In this document: piece after piece, positions 1-61,698 of the stretch
How the letters are laid out: each line of letters starts with the position of its first letter
How positions within the stretch are numbered: position 1 is the first letter of the stretch
DNA from: Sinotaia quadrata
Taxonomy: Eukaryota; Mollusca; Gastropoda; Architaenioglossa; Viviparidae
DNA: 64,000 nucleotides
NCBI GenBank assembly: GCA_028829895.1
Contig: CM054179.1
Location: forward strand, 77,181,044-77,245,043
Reading direction: 5' to 3'
The notes under the pieces: model-generated
What the model was told of the DNA's origin: nothing
Database searches by the model: none
Seen by the model: only the letters and a program-made list of their open reading frames with translations
Translations under genes and position numbers: made by a program

Positions 1-85
1 ACTATACAATGTGTGAAGTGGTCTAGTTCTTCATCATGGAGTAACGAGTCTCCAAAGTGTGAAAGTGAGCCATTACATTATATAT

Positions 86-312
86 TGCATTCGTTTGTAT
101 GAACGTAATATCATTTCCTTGTAGTGTCACATTTCAAAAGTAATGCCAATGTATCTGCTTATACGTTGTATTCGCTTGTATGAATGTAATAGCATTTCCT
201 TGTAGTGTCACATTTCAAAAGTAATGCCAATGTATCTGCTTATACGTTGTATTCGCTTGTATGAATGTAATAGCATTTCCTTGTAGTGTCACATTTCAAA
301 GTATTGCCATTG
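86..312. repeat. 81-bp tandem repeat, about 2.7 copies
   Basis: The motif TTGTAGTGTCACATTTCAAA recurs with its GTAG at positions 121, 202 and 283, an exact 81-bp period. The copies are almost identical, so the array is young or homogenised. Confidence 0.85.
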
Positions 313-1902
313 CAATTTTCAGATTTACGCTTAATTCAATTCTGCATTATATTGTCCCATTGCAAGTGGGGAGAATATAAAAGTGTATTAGGTAAAGATT
401 AAAGACAATAGGAAAACAAAAATATATGCATGTATAAATGAAATGAATATAATAATATCGATATTCTGGCTGGTAAGATGTAAAGATAATGTTTCCAGTG
501 AAATTACATTTAGGAAGAATTGTAAGTATGCATGCAGGCAGACATGAATGCATATATGTACAGATTCGTATACGCACACACCACATACACACACAAAAAA
601 GCACAGGCATAGTTTTAAGTTATTTAAAATTTGACTGAAATGAGCACAAAAATCCATTTGACAAATGTAACTCGCTTTTGTCGTGTGAAACGATTATAAA
701 CAAGAAAAAGTGTTTATTTCATGAGAACAAAACTGAAGATTAGCAGCTTTTAACAAATTTTGAATTTTGAAATATGTGATATCACGAACATCATAATGAA
801 AAATGCCACATTTTATTTAAAGTATTCTCATATTGGGATTTGTATTGTCTTCTTTGTAAATTTTGATTTGTCAGTTATCTACAAAATGATATTATGTATA
901 TTACAGTACATGTGGGCAATATTGGCATTTTTTTATATTTGTCAATCTACTCGGTTGATAATTTAGCCCAGACGCATTCAATAAATATGAAAATATTAAA
1001 ATATAAAAATAAAAGAATAGAAGATGGACCATTATAATAGCTAACAGACGATATGCAAGTAAAAATAGCCATCCAGTTCAAAAGTAAGAACATAGGTTGG
1101 ACGGTTTTCGTTGTAGCACAACCTAGATGTAAACGGAAGTATTTAGAGACAGTCGACTGAAAAATAGTAAGACAGTAACTAGTAACACTTAAAAAAAGAA
1201 ATAGTCAATAAGTGTTGGAAATCTCTTAGCCATAGGCAAGGATCGGGGATAGAAAACCACGTGCATAATTCCGTCTGTGAATGGAGGTGGAATGAATAAC
1301 GCGTTAGTGTCGGCGGCTCCAAGAACACAGTATGACGTAGACATCACATGACAAAATGTGAGAACGCAAATCAAAGTGCGGGTTTGGGTTTTTGTTCATT
1401 TCTCTAGTCTAAGCAATGACCTACACATAGTAGTAGAGATAGTCCGATCACCTGTATCGTAAACTTTGGTATATGTGAGAGTCATAAGGACTTAAAGAAA
1501 ATAAAAAAAGGAATGAATGATATTTAGAAACAGATTCAGGAATCAACATAGATGCAGTGTTCTTTTCAAACAGTTTATTTTGGCAGAAACTAAAGGTATA
1601 ATATTTTCAAAATTTTTGTGTGTGAGAGTACAATGTTTGCTAAACTTATTGTGTATAATACTTTTTTCACTATAGTGAAATGTTTAACTCAAAGAATTAG
1701 CTTTCAGACACGTTCGCAGTTAATTATTCATTGCAAAATATTTAATATTGCATCCATTGGTTTTCAACGTTTTCTCGTTCTCTGTTCTTGTTCTAGTTTC
1801 CAGTTTCAGTTCCTTCTGGGTTTAGAATTGAGTTGAGAAAGGTTCTTTGTGAGATTGTGTTTGTGGAAATGCAGGCTGAGATTCCGCTGGAGAGAATTCG
1901 TA

Positions 1903-1904
<2 letters not shown>

Positions 1905-1975
<71 letters not shown>

Positions 1976-1977
1976 TT

Positions 1978-2016
<39 letters not shown>

Positions 2017-2017
2017 T
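1905..2017. repeat. (TG)n microsatellite
   Basis: More than 110 bp of TG repeat with a few TTTG and TCTG interruptions. It leaves His/Thr and Cys/Val 'proteins' open in several frames, which are artefacts. Confidence 0.95.
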
Positions 2018-2675
2018 GCATGTGCGCTTGAAGCAGATGACACAAACCAGCATACAGGATGCAGTATTAACACGGGTAGCTGATGCCCAGAATAGAGATG
2101 TATAAGGTAACACTATCCCCAGAGTATTATTGTTGAGAAGCAGGTAATTTCAACCCAAATTTTTGTATCAAAGGAACAGTTGCTTTGATTGACGGTTTTC
2201 TTTAGAAAATTGGAAGAGGCCCTCATTAAAATAATTAGTGATTAGGAAACTGGCAATAAGAGACAGGCTAAATTCCTCAGGGATAGTTAGGTTGATTATT
2301 TTTTATTTGTATTGCAATTGTTAAATTTTATGATTCACTTAAAATATTTTATTCTATAAATTTTTTTCATTAACGTTTTGTGTCATTATCATTCTCACCT
2401 TTTGTCCACTTCAACTTGTAGCATACCTATCGTCTTTGTTACAGTTATATGTTAGTGGGAGATAAATATGCTTTTGGGCTCGAACGAGCTACTAGAAGGA
2501 TGCATCCCTCCTAGGGGTTTTGTCCTAGATTTTAATTAATTTACGGGTTATGGACAACTGTACATTTACTTCATTTATTGATAGATCTTTTGCTAAATTG
2601 ATTATATGTTATTTATTTATTGTTTGCATATATTCATGTATTCACATAAATATATGTACGTATTTAAGTACATGT

Positions 2676-2869
<194 letters not shown>

Positions 2870-2898
2870 GTGTATACATTAATATATCTACGTATTTA

Positions 2899-2903
<5 letters not shown>

Positions 2904-2940
<37 letters not shown>

Positions 2941-3036
2941 TATTCATTCTAATAGAATGGTCTCGTTTGTTCATTTTTGTATCTTATAGTCTCTCTAATT
3001 ATTTATATATGTATGTGATAATCTCTCTCTCTTTCT

Positions 3037-3081
<45 letters not shown>
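2904..3081. repeat. (CA)n and (TG)n microsatellites flanking unique sequence
   Basis: A CA run (about 2904-2937) and a TG run (about 3039-3081, preceded by TC repeats) flank about 100 bp of AT-rich sequence. The opposed CA and TG runs could pair as a hairpin in single-stranded form. Confidence 0.9.
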
Positions 3082-3085
<4 letters not shown>

Positions 3086-3222
3086 TGCTTACTTTTTCAT
3101 GTTTGCTTAAATACTGTTTGGTTCCTTGTTTTAACTATCAGCATTTTTCTTATTGATTTATTGTTAACACCACCACCACCACCATCATCATCGTCGTCGT
3201 AATTATCATACTTCGTTCCCAG

Positions 3223-50590
<47,368 letters not shown>

Positions 50591-53500
50591 ATACATACAT
50601 GCCATATTATGTGTGTTTTACTTTTATAATTAAAAGTTTTGCATCATACCTTTTCAAATTAATTATCGTTTTCACATATCTCAATATACTTATCATTAAT
50701 ATTCAGTAATTGCGAAAAAAATAGATAATAATTATTTATGCTTATAATTTATAAATGAAAAATTATTTGTTGTCCGTCCCACTAACAATAAGGCCTGTCC
50801 TACCCAATTGTTACTACCCTACACACACTCACTCACTCAAACAGCTTATCAACCTCTCCATTTCTGTCCATTTTGGACTTTGACTTAGAATTAATTTGAC
50901 TTAATTAAACTTTATACAACATTTCTAAATAACAAATATCATCTTATTAAAGAATTACAGATTTTATAAAATGAAAATTTATATTAAATTATGTGAGAGG
51001 ATTTCCCAGTATATGCTGTGATTGACAATTTAAAAGTGTGTATGTGTGCATGTGTGTGTATGCGTGTATGTCTTTTTATGTATGTGTGTATGTGTGTGTA
51101 TGTATGTGTGTATGTTCCTATAAATTAAGCACATAATCTTATAAAAGTTTAAAAAATAATTACATATACAAATCACTACAGGTGTTTTATACAAATCTAC
51201 AGAATAAATGTAAAATAATCCTCTCTCTCTCTCTCTCTTGTTTGAATACCTTATGGAGAGATGTCTGGCATTTGCCAATGTATACATGTAACTTTGTCAG
51301 GAACTCTTGATTTCCCTTTCTGACATGTGCTTTTCTTAGTCGTGGGACATAAATCATTGCAAGCGCGAGGAAAGTGCAGTTACAAGAACATCGTAATGTA
51401 TCTCCCCCTCCCCGCCTCTCTCTCCCTGACATGCTGGAATATTCATATACCACTCCCCAGTCTGTCCTCGGGACAAAAACATTGTCCATTTCTATGAGGG
51501 ATTTAGTAATCAGGATCTCTGCAAGAGAAGATAAATCAGACATATTTATAATACTGAAACAATTTCCAATTCATAATATACAAATCTTACTCACTCACAC
51601 AATTCACAAAACACATTATAAAGGACTTTTACCTTATTTTTCTAAGGATCTATCTCAGATTCCTTTATAAAAAGATCAGCTAATTTGACTTTAATAGTAA
51701 AGGTATTCTCAAACACCTCACCCAAGGAATGCGTTTTGAGTAGAGCTAAGTTTTAGGAATTACACACAGGTTGTTCAGTCTAAAGGTTCCACCCATCTTT
51801 ACATTGACTCACTTTCTCACTCAATTAAATTAAAGGATAGAACTAGTTAACATTCATGATTTTCTCACGCAGTCCACACCCACATTGTGTCGACACACTT
51901 CACCTGTCCATAAGCATGTTCGGTGTTATATAAGTCTCATAGATATAAAAATAAAATCGTTGGGGTCTTGGTCACACAAGGAAAGTGAAAGTAATTCGTT
52001 TTAGTCTAGATTCGCATGACTGCACATGAAACTCAAACACTTTAGAAATAACTTTACCATGAAATTGTAAATAATAAAATTTACAAATAACATAGCCTCT
52101 TAAAATGATAAATTAAAACTGACAATTTAATTTAGTCTATATGTGTGTGTGTATGTCTGTGTGCATTTGTTCACTGTTATACTCATTAAAGTCAGGAGCA
52201 AAGGTTTGATTCTTGCAAAGGATCAGAATATAGTACGGAAGTAAATGCGGAAACATCTGCGCTAATCATATAGATTTGACCAAGATTTAAAACCTGACAG
52301 TCTCTACGTGCTCAGGGAAGGTGACGTCAGCTGAAAGTTCTCCTCGTTGATTCACAGATGGCACTAGAGATAAGAATTCCATAGCTTAGATCCCATTAGA
52401 CATGTCCGTCAAATGTATAGCTCCTTGTCTCAAGTGACTGCATTGCCGTGAAAGATAATCTCAAGTATCTTGATAATTTAATCTTCTTATATTAGGACAA
52501 CAGTACCGTGGTCGCCATAGTACATTTAGCATCTATTATGGTTATTATTATGAATTCCTTTATCATTTAATAAGCATAATCACTTATCACGAATTCCACA
52601 CTCACACACCACTATAAGTAACGTACTACCGGCACATAATTTATCTGTTCGCAGGTGGAACTTCCTACTTAAGGAGTAAGGTAATTTAACGACTTACTAA
52701 CTTTCATTCCATACAACTGACTCATCAAGCTCCCATCCACGCACTGACTACTCCAGACATGTATCAATTAACATGCATAAGAAGGATTTAAACAAAAGAT
52801 AAAGATTTATTATAAAATAATATATCACAAATACAACTAAATTTGAAACAGTCACGTATTTACATTACTAATGAAATGTTCAACAACGTCTATCTGAGGA
52901 AACATTCTCTAATCAAAGTTACAATGCACTATCACGGAGTTGGAAGAAATAGAAAGGTAGACATAATTAATTGAGTTCATGACCTGTTATGTATATGCTG
53001 CATCACAGAGAACCATATAAAGAAAGTTATAACAGTCAGCACAACACCAAGGTCCACTTCGCTCATGTACACAGGCTGTTGAGCACACTAGGATCTCCTG
53101 GAAATAGGATGGCAATGATAATATAATTATCGTCTGCACCCTCACAACCATGGGTTTCCATGGTAGACAGTAGGTTGATGAGACGGCTCTTACGTCGGTT
53201 CAGTGACAGCCATCAACGACTTCAAACACTGGGGTGGAGTGAACAAGAAGCCAAAAGATAAAGCTGAAGGCCAAAACTGAAAGCTTAAAAGGCACGCCCT
53301 GATAAACATTCAAGCATGATGCTTAGATTCAATTCATAATTTCCCACACTCTCTCTCGATCTCTCTCCCGTCATTCAACTTACATGTCTGCAAGAGAATT
53401 GTTAACCCTCATAATACTTCATTCACTAATACATAATTTCCAACATAAACATATAAATGAAACTTCAAAATCTAACACATATCAAATCAATGCATGAACA

Positions 53501-54393
53501 ATGAATTTAACATTAAATTATTCTCATAATCTAACAAATGAACAATGAATTTAAATTATTCTAAGTCCATTCTCGCACTATTGATCAGATAACTCACCAT
53601 TTGGCTTATGATCGCCTCTACCGGAGTTCTCGAATATTTGTTGCAAATAATTACAAAAATGCTTGACTGAGTTTTATAAACTCCATGTGTCAACCTGCTG
53701 GAACCATTCATTCACTCTCTCAACACCCGCGTTCTTCATTCACAACTGTGCACCTAGATTCCAATCAGGACTTATCCTATTTCAAACAGATACTACCAAG
53801 TCCCCCTTCCAGCTACTGTCCGTCAATCAACTACATTACTACAATTTAAGTCTAGGTCGGAAATCATCCTTCCATTGGACTCAGGCTCGCGAAAGATCGT
53901 AAAAAATTAAACGACTATTAACACCTCTGTGCCAATCTCTTTATATTAGGCGAGTGACTTCTGAGCGTCACCTGTCTATTGAATGTAATTTTACAAGAAA
54001 TCCGATTAATTAAAGTCAACTGCAGACGTTTAGAATTGTGCTGTCCATGCCAGACACTTGTGGCTCCAGAGCGATAATCTGAGAGCGATACCGACGATAT
54101 ATTATCACGTTGTAAATTGATTTTCATATCTGCATTCATCTCAGAATTGCGGCGTAGAGTAATGCTAAGTTATTGCTAGAATAATGCTAATATATGATCA
54201 TAATTATCATCCGCTTTCATTCACTATGATGTCATGATACATTAAATCCTAATGATATATTCATCTTTCTGTTACTTTCTCATAACTAAAGTTCATGGTT
54301 TCATCAATGTGAGTCATCGATCACGTAATCTGTCTCAATGTGTTACACGCCTTTAATGTATACATCAGTAACCTGTCCATTAATGAGTCTTCG

Positions 54394-54404
<11 letters not shown>

Positions 54405-54452
<48 letters not shown>

Positions 54453-54530
54453 GCTCGCGCATTCCCCACACGCACTCACACACATCACAAACAAATACAC
54501 ACATGCACAAACGTACACACACACACACAC
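54405..54530. repeat. (TC)n followed by (AC)n microsatellite
   Basis: TC repeat to about 54420, then CA repeats with interruptions to about 54530. Confidence 0.95.
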
Positions 54531-54582
54531 AGCTTGTCACGACGTACATGTATTCTTATTTCTGCACTTGAAAGCAGAATAG

Positions 54583-54752
54583 AAAAGTGTGTTCCTGATT
54601 TGAACCACATTATTTATGGAGCTGGCCACAATGAACACATTCTCTCGGTTTCGTTTCCAAGAGCAGAACAGTGTGTTCCTGATTTGAACCACATTATTTT
54701 ATGGAGATGACCATAATTAACTCATTCACTCGGTTTCATTTCCAAGAGTTTC
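54583..54752. repeat. About 90-bp tandem duplication
   Basis: GTGTGTTCCTGATTTGAACC followed by ACATTATTT, TATGGAG and CGGTTTC blocks occurs twice in tandem with several differences. Confidence 0.8.
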
Positions 54753-57484
54753 TGCGTGCAAGGCAACAGTTTTGTCCTTGCGAATTTTCAATCGTCATCG
54801 CACAGCAGGCGCGCAAGTGGAATTGCAGTCGAGTTTCTAAGACTGAATTTAGATTTGATCTCTTTCAGGAAGACATTCAAAAATAAGCGCTTTAACTACT
54901 CTGCATATTGCAATCCACCCAAATCCAAAATTAATATATTCATCAGTCTAATCTTTAAGAGAAGTGAGAAATACAGTATGAGTGAAACACAGATCGTCCA
55001 CTATGCACGGAGGTCACAGTGATGTATTGGCCAAGATCTGCGCGCATGCGCTTTACATTTAATGGAAAATTTTCGTAATTTTAGGCCTACTGGTGACCTT
55101 CCTTGTTCGATACCGTGATGTTATATAGTCTCTCTTTAATATAAGAGAACTTCAGATACTAAAACAGGTAATGTTACTAAGTCGCACATTTTAAAAACAG
55201 CTACATTTCAATTGTACAATATAATTAGCCACCGCAATTATAATATTTAATTTGATAAAATAATGATTCACGGGTAGATGAGGTCTGACAATTTTTAAAT
55301 AAATACAGCCGTTGGAAGTAGGAAACGTGTTAAAATAAAAATTAAATATTTGAATTGAATTTGTGTACATTAATTCTCAAATTTAAAACTAGAATATTAA
55401 TGAATCTAGTGATTATTTATTGTTAATCATACACAGATGTCTAAAAAAAAATCATGCACAGATGTCTAATGGAAACTAATCTTTTTCCAACTAGTGACAA
55501 CATGTATGTTTGTATGTGTAATTGTATGTGTGCGTGCGTGTGTATGTGTTGACAAGGTCATACACGACTTTTGAGAAAAGTAATGGTCTATTCAATACCG
55601 CAAATGTCTAATTGTGCCTGGTAGTAAAATCTCATAACTGCAAGACACTTAGATTTCAATGCTGAAGGATTACTGATTTGAATGAACTGATTTATCAAAT
55701 TGTACACTGCCACTGCAAGGCAGATACAAATAAATTTTAAAAAAAGAGAGTACCTACATCATTACTAGGACTAGCTGACCGAACTGGAAAAGTCTATTTT
55801 TCGATGTCTGTAACATTTTGACGCCTTGATGAGATGAGAGGTCGACGTCATTAAATAAATGTGTTATTTGGAATAGCCTCCCCTTGTTGACTTTTAATGC
55901 GTTATCAGGACTACACGTGGAGAGTCATCTGTAACGTATTTTTTACGTTCTCCTGATAATTATAATTTAGGACAACATTCAGCTGCCAGCTCGGATTTCT
56001 TTGCTGAACGTTGTCACTTCCATATCGTATTTTAAAAATTCTTTATTTGTTTATTACATCCTGCATACTGTAACCTCACTCGAGCAAAATTAGACGACCT
56101 GAAATTTGAGACGAAGTATTTGGTTCTCGGCCAGGCAGCGCATTTTATTTGGTGGTTGATTTGTCGGCCTCGAGCCTTTATGCCATTAGAGTTGCCCAGA
56201 TCAACGGCTGCATTTATTCATCAGCAGTTCAGTAGTGTACAATTTCTACCTGCATTTTTCTATGAGTTAAAATTAGTTCGTTATCATAATGTTTAAAATT
56301 CAAGTACGATTTAGAATGTGACCATGCGATCGAGTTTCAGGTCATAAAGGGAGGTAATGCTGTGCTACTGTAGATTTACGGCAGTCATAGAAATTTGTCC
56401 TTATCTCATTACCCTCCGTGTTCATTATAAATAATAATAAAATTATACTTGTGTCTTGTACTTTTTTAATTTATGAGAAAGATTTTTTGTAAAATGTTTA
56501 ATCTTCGATGAACTATTTTCTAAACATTTTATTACAGCTATATTTTCTAACTTTACTATAATTTAAGAATATTAGATGAGGTACCCCTAATAACAATCTT
56601 GTAACATTTTTAATGTATGAATTAAAAGCTCCATGTTTTCTTTCCAAAAGCGCCAAATAACAAGCGAAAAAAAATATTATCTAAATGTAATAAATTTAAA
56701 CATCTGGAAGCGAGTGTCCAGTCTACCAATCTACTCATTATAATTCCTTTATGTTCTTACATTGACAATAATCTTCTGAGAAAAAAATAATGTCAAGTCA
56801 TTATTAAATTTTGCAAAGCATGCAATAGAGACAATTGGCACAGAGTTAGGTTTTGGTATTAAGCATTCAGTGTTCTCTTATAAACTCAATTATAGTTTGC
56901 TCATACGAATGAACCAAATAGCTACCTCGCTGTCATAGACTCAATCAAAACTTCAAGTTATATTTGAGAATCTCGTCTCAGGATTAAACTAGTCAACTTG
57001 CAATTGTATGATCCATATACTAATCTGGTCTCGGTTTTGAACTTTTAATTGTACAATCTATATGTCAGTCGAAGTAAAACTTCGCCCGGCATCACTTCAT
57101 TAAACATTTAAAAATTAAAATAATGAAAAGGAATAAAATCTAGATACACAGGGGGTTTGGGAAATATAGTACAAAAACACATTTAAAGTATTTAACCAAG
57201 CCACTCCAAGACACTAACGGGATATTTGTTAGAATTATAAGACCTAACAGGTTAGACCACCTTTGGCAATAATGAATGCGTTTGCAGAATTCGATACCTA
57301 TCTCATTATTCGGCAATTGAAACTTACCTAACGAGAAAGGAAATAGTAATAGAAATCTGTGTATTTTGATGACACATCCTGTGCATCTAAACGAAAGCCC
57401 TATTCACGGCCTAAAGATAAATTGCATGAATCAATCATACAAACGAAAAGTCAAAATGATCAATATTAATGCAACATTTTTCTG

Positions 57485-58425
57485 CCCCATCTCCTTTGCA
57501 TGCACTCGTACACAAACACAACACACAGTCAAATGAAAGACGTACTGACTTCAAACAGTGCATGTACTCATAACAAACACACCACACAGTCAAATGAAAG
57601 ACGTACTGACTTCAAACAGTGCATGTACTCATAACAAACACACCACACAGTCAAATGAAAGACGTACTGACTTCAAACAGTGCATGTACTCGTAACAAAC
57701 ACACCACACAGTCAAATGAAAAATGTACTGACTTGAAACAGTGCATGTACTCATAACAAACACAACACACAGTCAAATGAAAGACGTACTGACTTCAAAC
57801 AGTGCATGTACTCATAACAAACACACCACACAGTCAAATGAAAGACGTACTGACTTCAAACAGTGCATGTACTCATAACAAACACACCACACAGTCAAAT
57901 GAAAAATGTACTGACTTGAAACAGTGCATGTACCCATAACAAACACAACACACAGTCATATGAAATACGTACTGACTTGAAACAGTGCATGTACTCATAA
58001 CAAACACACCACACAGTCACATGAAAGACTTACTGACTTCAAACAGTGCATGTACTCGTAACAAACACACCACACAGTCAAATGAAAAATGTACTGACTT
58101 GAAACAGTGCATGTACTCATAACAAACACAACACACAGTCAAATGAAAGACGTACTGACTTCAAACAGTGCATGTACTCATAACAAACACACCACACAGT
58201 CAAATGAAAGACGTACTGACTTCAAACAGTGCATGTACTCATAACAAACACACCACACAGTCAAATGAAAAATGTACTGACTTGAAACAGTGCATGTATC
58301 CATAACAAACACAACACACAGTCATATGAAATACGTACTGACTTGAAACAGTGCATGTACTCATAACAAACACACCACACAGTCACATGAAAGACTTACT
58401 GACTTCAAACAGTGCATGTACTCAC
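57485..58425. repeat. 61-bp minisatellite with a six-unit (366-bp) higher-order repeat
   Basis: About 15 units of 61 bp containing AAACAGTGCATGTACTCATA. Four unit types can be told apart at the GAAAGACG, GAAAAATG, GAAATACG and GAAAGACTT sites. The series B-A'-A-B-C-D appears twice in a row (B units at about 57721 and 58087, 366 bp apart), so blocks of six units have been amplified together. Confidence 0.9.
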
Positions 58426-58744
58426 TATCAGTACGGGACGTCATATGTCGAGTTTTTCGGATAGATGACGGCCACAGGTAACGTGATCAGCATTTTAATT
58501 TGAAAGTTGAGAGCAACGTTACTAGTGTTGGGTATGGTGCATATTGTTATTTTGTTTTAAGCAAGGTTTGTATGATACATGGAATTATCTCTGACACACC
58601 AAAACATCTAACGATGCTGGTCGGTAAATGACTTTGGTTATTTAGGGGACGACGGTTTGGTATGAATTATGTTTATTAATCTGGACACCCCCACCCCACT
58701 CCCCGCTAAAAATGCGAGATAAGGGAACAATATGAACAACTGCA

Positions 58745-58915
58745 CTATAGTTCTAATTGATGATGCATTAACACTAACGTCCAAAGAAACACTATTCTAT
58801 AGTTCTACTTGACAATGCACTAACACTAACGTCAAAAGACACACTACACTATAGTTCTACTTGGCGAAACACTAACACTAAGTGAGAAGATACACTATAC
58901 TATAGTTACACTTGA
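58745..58915. repeat. About 60-bp tandem repeat, 3 copies
   Basis: CTATAGTTCTACTTGACAAT and AACACTAACGTC blocks recur three times with increasing divergence. Confidence 0.8.
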
Positions 58916-59014
58916 CTGTTGGTGACCCATAAATTAATTAAAATCTAGGACAACACAACATTCGAGTGTCACACCTCCCGGTGACTCAATGAGCTCCCAA
59001 GCGAGTTATCTCCC

Positions 59015-59165
59015 ATTAAATATAGAACAAAACAGAGACAATACATATATTTCCCACTAAATATAGAGCAAAGCAGAGACAATACATATATTTCCCACTA
59101 AATATAGAACAAAACAGATAAAATACATATATCTACCACTAAATATAGAACAAAACGGAGACAAT
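59015..59165. repeat. 41-bp tandem repeat, about 3.5 copies
   Basis: CCCACTAAATATAGAACAAA followed by ACAGAGACAATACATATA recurs with a 41-bp period. Confidence 0.85.
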
Positions 59166-61324
59166 ATGCATATTATAAGATGATTTTTTATATAAAGTGA
59201 AGATAAGAAATGACAGAAAATGAGTGAAAAATTAATGGAAAGATTTATAAAAGATAAACAGAAAACAAGCCAATCAAAAATCAGTTACAATTAAACTCAT
59301 TAAATCTAGCTATCTCAGATGGATCTAGCCTGTCCTAAAAGTCCATTTTTCTATCTGCCAATTCTCCTCTAATGTATATAATTCATCAACTGTGTTTATT
59401 CTCATGAATCAACAATGTGTTTGAAGTAATAGCTCAATTAGAACACATTTTCCATGACATATGTTCAAGGGTAACACTTATCTTTTACACTGCTCAAATG
59501 ATGCAGTCAGTAATGTGGTTCCATATATTTTGTACACGTCATCTGCTTTCACGAGCACACTTGAATAAATACATCACAACAATTCTTCTCTCACAGTCAC
59601 AACCAAAATGGAACTTAGACCTGGAGACTGGATCTAAAATGCTGCAAATGGACCAACCCAGAGTCCAGAAACCAACTGATGAAAACAACAATGAACGAAG
59701 AAGAAGAAGAAGAACCCTGCAACCAGACAGATTCAGTATTAAATATTTTGCAACATTTAATTGACTGTGAATATGTATCAGAGCAGGCCCACTGAGTGAC
59801 ACAGTTCACTAACGGGAAAAGAAGTATAGATGAATACATACATAGTGTTCTAGCTAATATTATTACAATTTACAATAGTCATATACGCACAAAAAAGTTT
59901 TCAAATTGTAATACAGTTACACACAATGCCTAAGCAAAAGTTATTTTAGTTTCTGCTAAAACAAAGGGTGAAAGAAACAATGTATCAATGATTCCTGATT
60001 TCCATTACAAAGTATCATTCATTATTTTTTCAGTCTTGACTTCCCACACACTAACATTTTACAATTTGTGGTGAATTGGACTATCCTCGCTTTTATCTGG
60101 AACTCGGGATTTCTCTTGAAGACGTGATTCAAATTTGTTCTTCAGTTTGCATTGCCACCTTTGTTATCTGATGCTTATGTTACATCTTGACCCTTGAGCT
60201 AAGATATTTTTCATATACACACCCATTCATGGATGGAAGTACGCTACTACTGTTAGTATTAATATGAAATATCTAATTCTATCGTCTTAAGAGTTAATAC
60301 TTTAACACGATCATACATATACCTCACATGAAATAATGTATATGTGTAAATTCTCTAGAGAACTCAAAGAGCACTAAAATTTGACATTCTGATGGGGAGG
60401 AAACATGATGTTTAGTCTTCCACTAACCGACCCTCCATGACTGTAACCAAAACGCAACATCCGGCTTTTGGTGACACGAGTTGGAAAGAATGATAGATAA
60501 TGCAGAATAGAAGTATGTGATACAAGAATAAATCTCAAAGCCCCCCCCCACACACACACACACTCCGTAATGCTTTACAGCTAGGGTTATTGAATTCAAG
60601 GTCAAGTTCTTGAAAGTGAGTAACAGATGTGGGACAGTGAGGGTTATTGAATTTAAGGTCAAGTTCTTGAAAGTGAGTAACATATGTGGGGTTCAGTCCA
60701 ATCCTATCTCTTCCCGGCCCGTGGTCTGCTCAATAAGGTGTTGCCTTCGCAGCTCAGATAATATTCATGTTTTATAATTAGTTTTATATAAATTTGCACG
60801 CTACCAGATTAAAATCAATAACATTAAATAAAATAATTTCAAATTCAGTCCATTCCATAATTAGGCGATAAATATTCTTGCAGTGTGGTAAACATAACCT
60901 TGATAAATCAGAAACTTATTCAAATCTAAACTGATAATATTTGAAATATAATCTAGCTGTTGGATAGTAGTGGTATGATGATGCACAACGATCGATTGAT
61001 CTGCCTTATCTTGGGTACACATACAAACACATAGATTCACAATCACATGTAGTGACGGAAAGAGACGTGCACACACAAGCACTCAAACATAAGCACATAT
61101 ATTCACATACTCACATTTATAGAGAGAAAACTATACACCTGTAAGTTTAAAATCGTAAGAAGAGATAAGGAAGATGCCATGGAAACAATAAATATTTCCA
61201 AAACAAAATATACAAAAGGAAGTGAATAAAGGAAAGTAGAAACCAACATCAAAAGATGAGATCACTTCGCTATTCTTACAAATATCAATAGATGTGAACA
61301 ATTCGCTATTCATAGAGACATTAA

Positions 61325-61698
61325 AGATGTGATCACTTTTTTATTCTTACAGACATTAATGATGTGATCATTTCGATATTCTTACAAACATTAATGATGT
61401 GATCATTTCGATATTCTTACAAACATTAATGATGTGATCATTTCGATATTCTTACAAACATTAATGATGTGATCATTTCGATATTCTTACAAACATTAAT
61501 GATGTGATCATTTCGATATTCTTACAGACATTAATGATGTGATCATTTCGATAGTCTTACAGACATTAATGATGTGATCATTTCGATAGTCTTACAGACA
61601 TTAATGATGTGATCATTTCGATAGTCTTACAGACATTAATGATGTGATCATTTCGATAGTCTTACAGACATTAATGATGTGATCATTTCGATAGTCTT
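61325..61698. repeat. 35-bp minisatellite, about 11 copies, split by a solo LTR
   Basis: ATTAATGATGTGATCATTTC recurs every 35 bp. Upstream copies end ATATTCTTACAAAC and downstream copies end ATAGTCTTACAGAC. The array resumes at 63080 with TCTTACAGACATTAAAGCTG after the inserted LTR. Confidence 0.9.
61694..61698. repeat. Target-site duplication GTCTT, left copy
   Basis: GTCTT directly before the LTR equals GTCTT at 63080-63084 directly after it. The match could partly reflect the repetitive target, but the break falls exactly at the TG...CA ends. Confidence 0.85.

Larger units (their letters stand above)
50591..57484. other. Gene-poor region downstream of the module gene
   Basis: About 6.9 kb without a convincing gene. 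It holds TG-rich patches near 51040-51115, (TC)n near 51220-51238, a TC/AC tract at 54405-54530, a roughly 90-bp tandem duplication at 54583-54752, and sequence at about 52790-53620 with landmarks shared with 8800-9830. Short open stretches (for example 53663-53902 +, 54756-55022 +) have no recognisable motif. Confidence 0.5.
58426..61320. other. Repeat-bearing intergenic sequence
   Basis: Contains a 60-bp repeat (58745-58915), a 41-bp repeat (59015-59165), a short GAA run near 59698-59712, a C-run with CA repeat near 60541-60563 and a 70-bp duplication near 60583-60685. The 59417-59764 open stretch on the + strand ends in an Arg-rich run from the GAA repeat and has no family match that I recognise. 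Confidence 0.5.

Noticed and set aside
1793..2113. His/Thr- and Cys/Val-rich open frames on both strands
   Set aside because: Translations of a TG/CA microsatellite. The same applies at 6338-6631, 14621-14962 and 54321-54582.
59417..59764. 115-codon + frame ending in an Arg-rich run
   Set aside because: The Arg run comes from a GAA microsatellite, and an overlapping frame exists on the other strand. No family signature.
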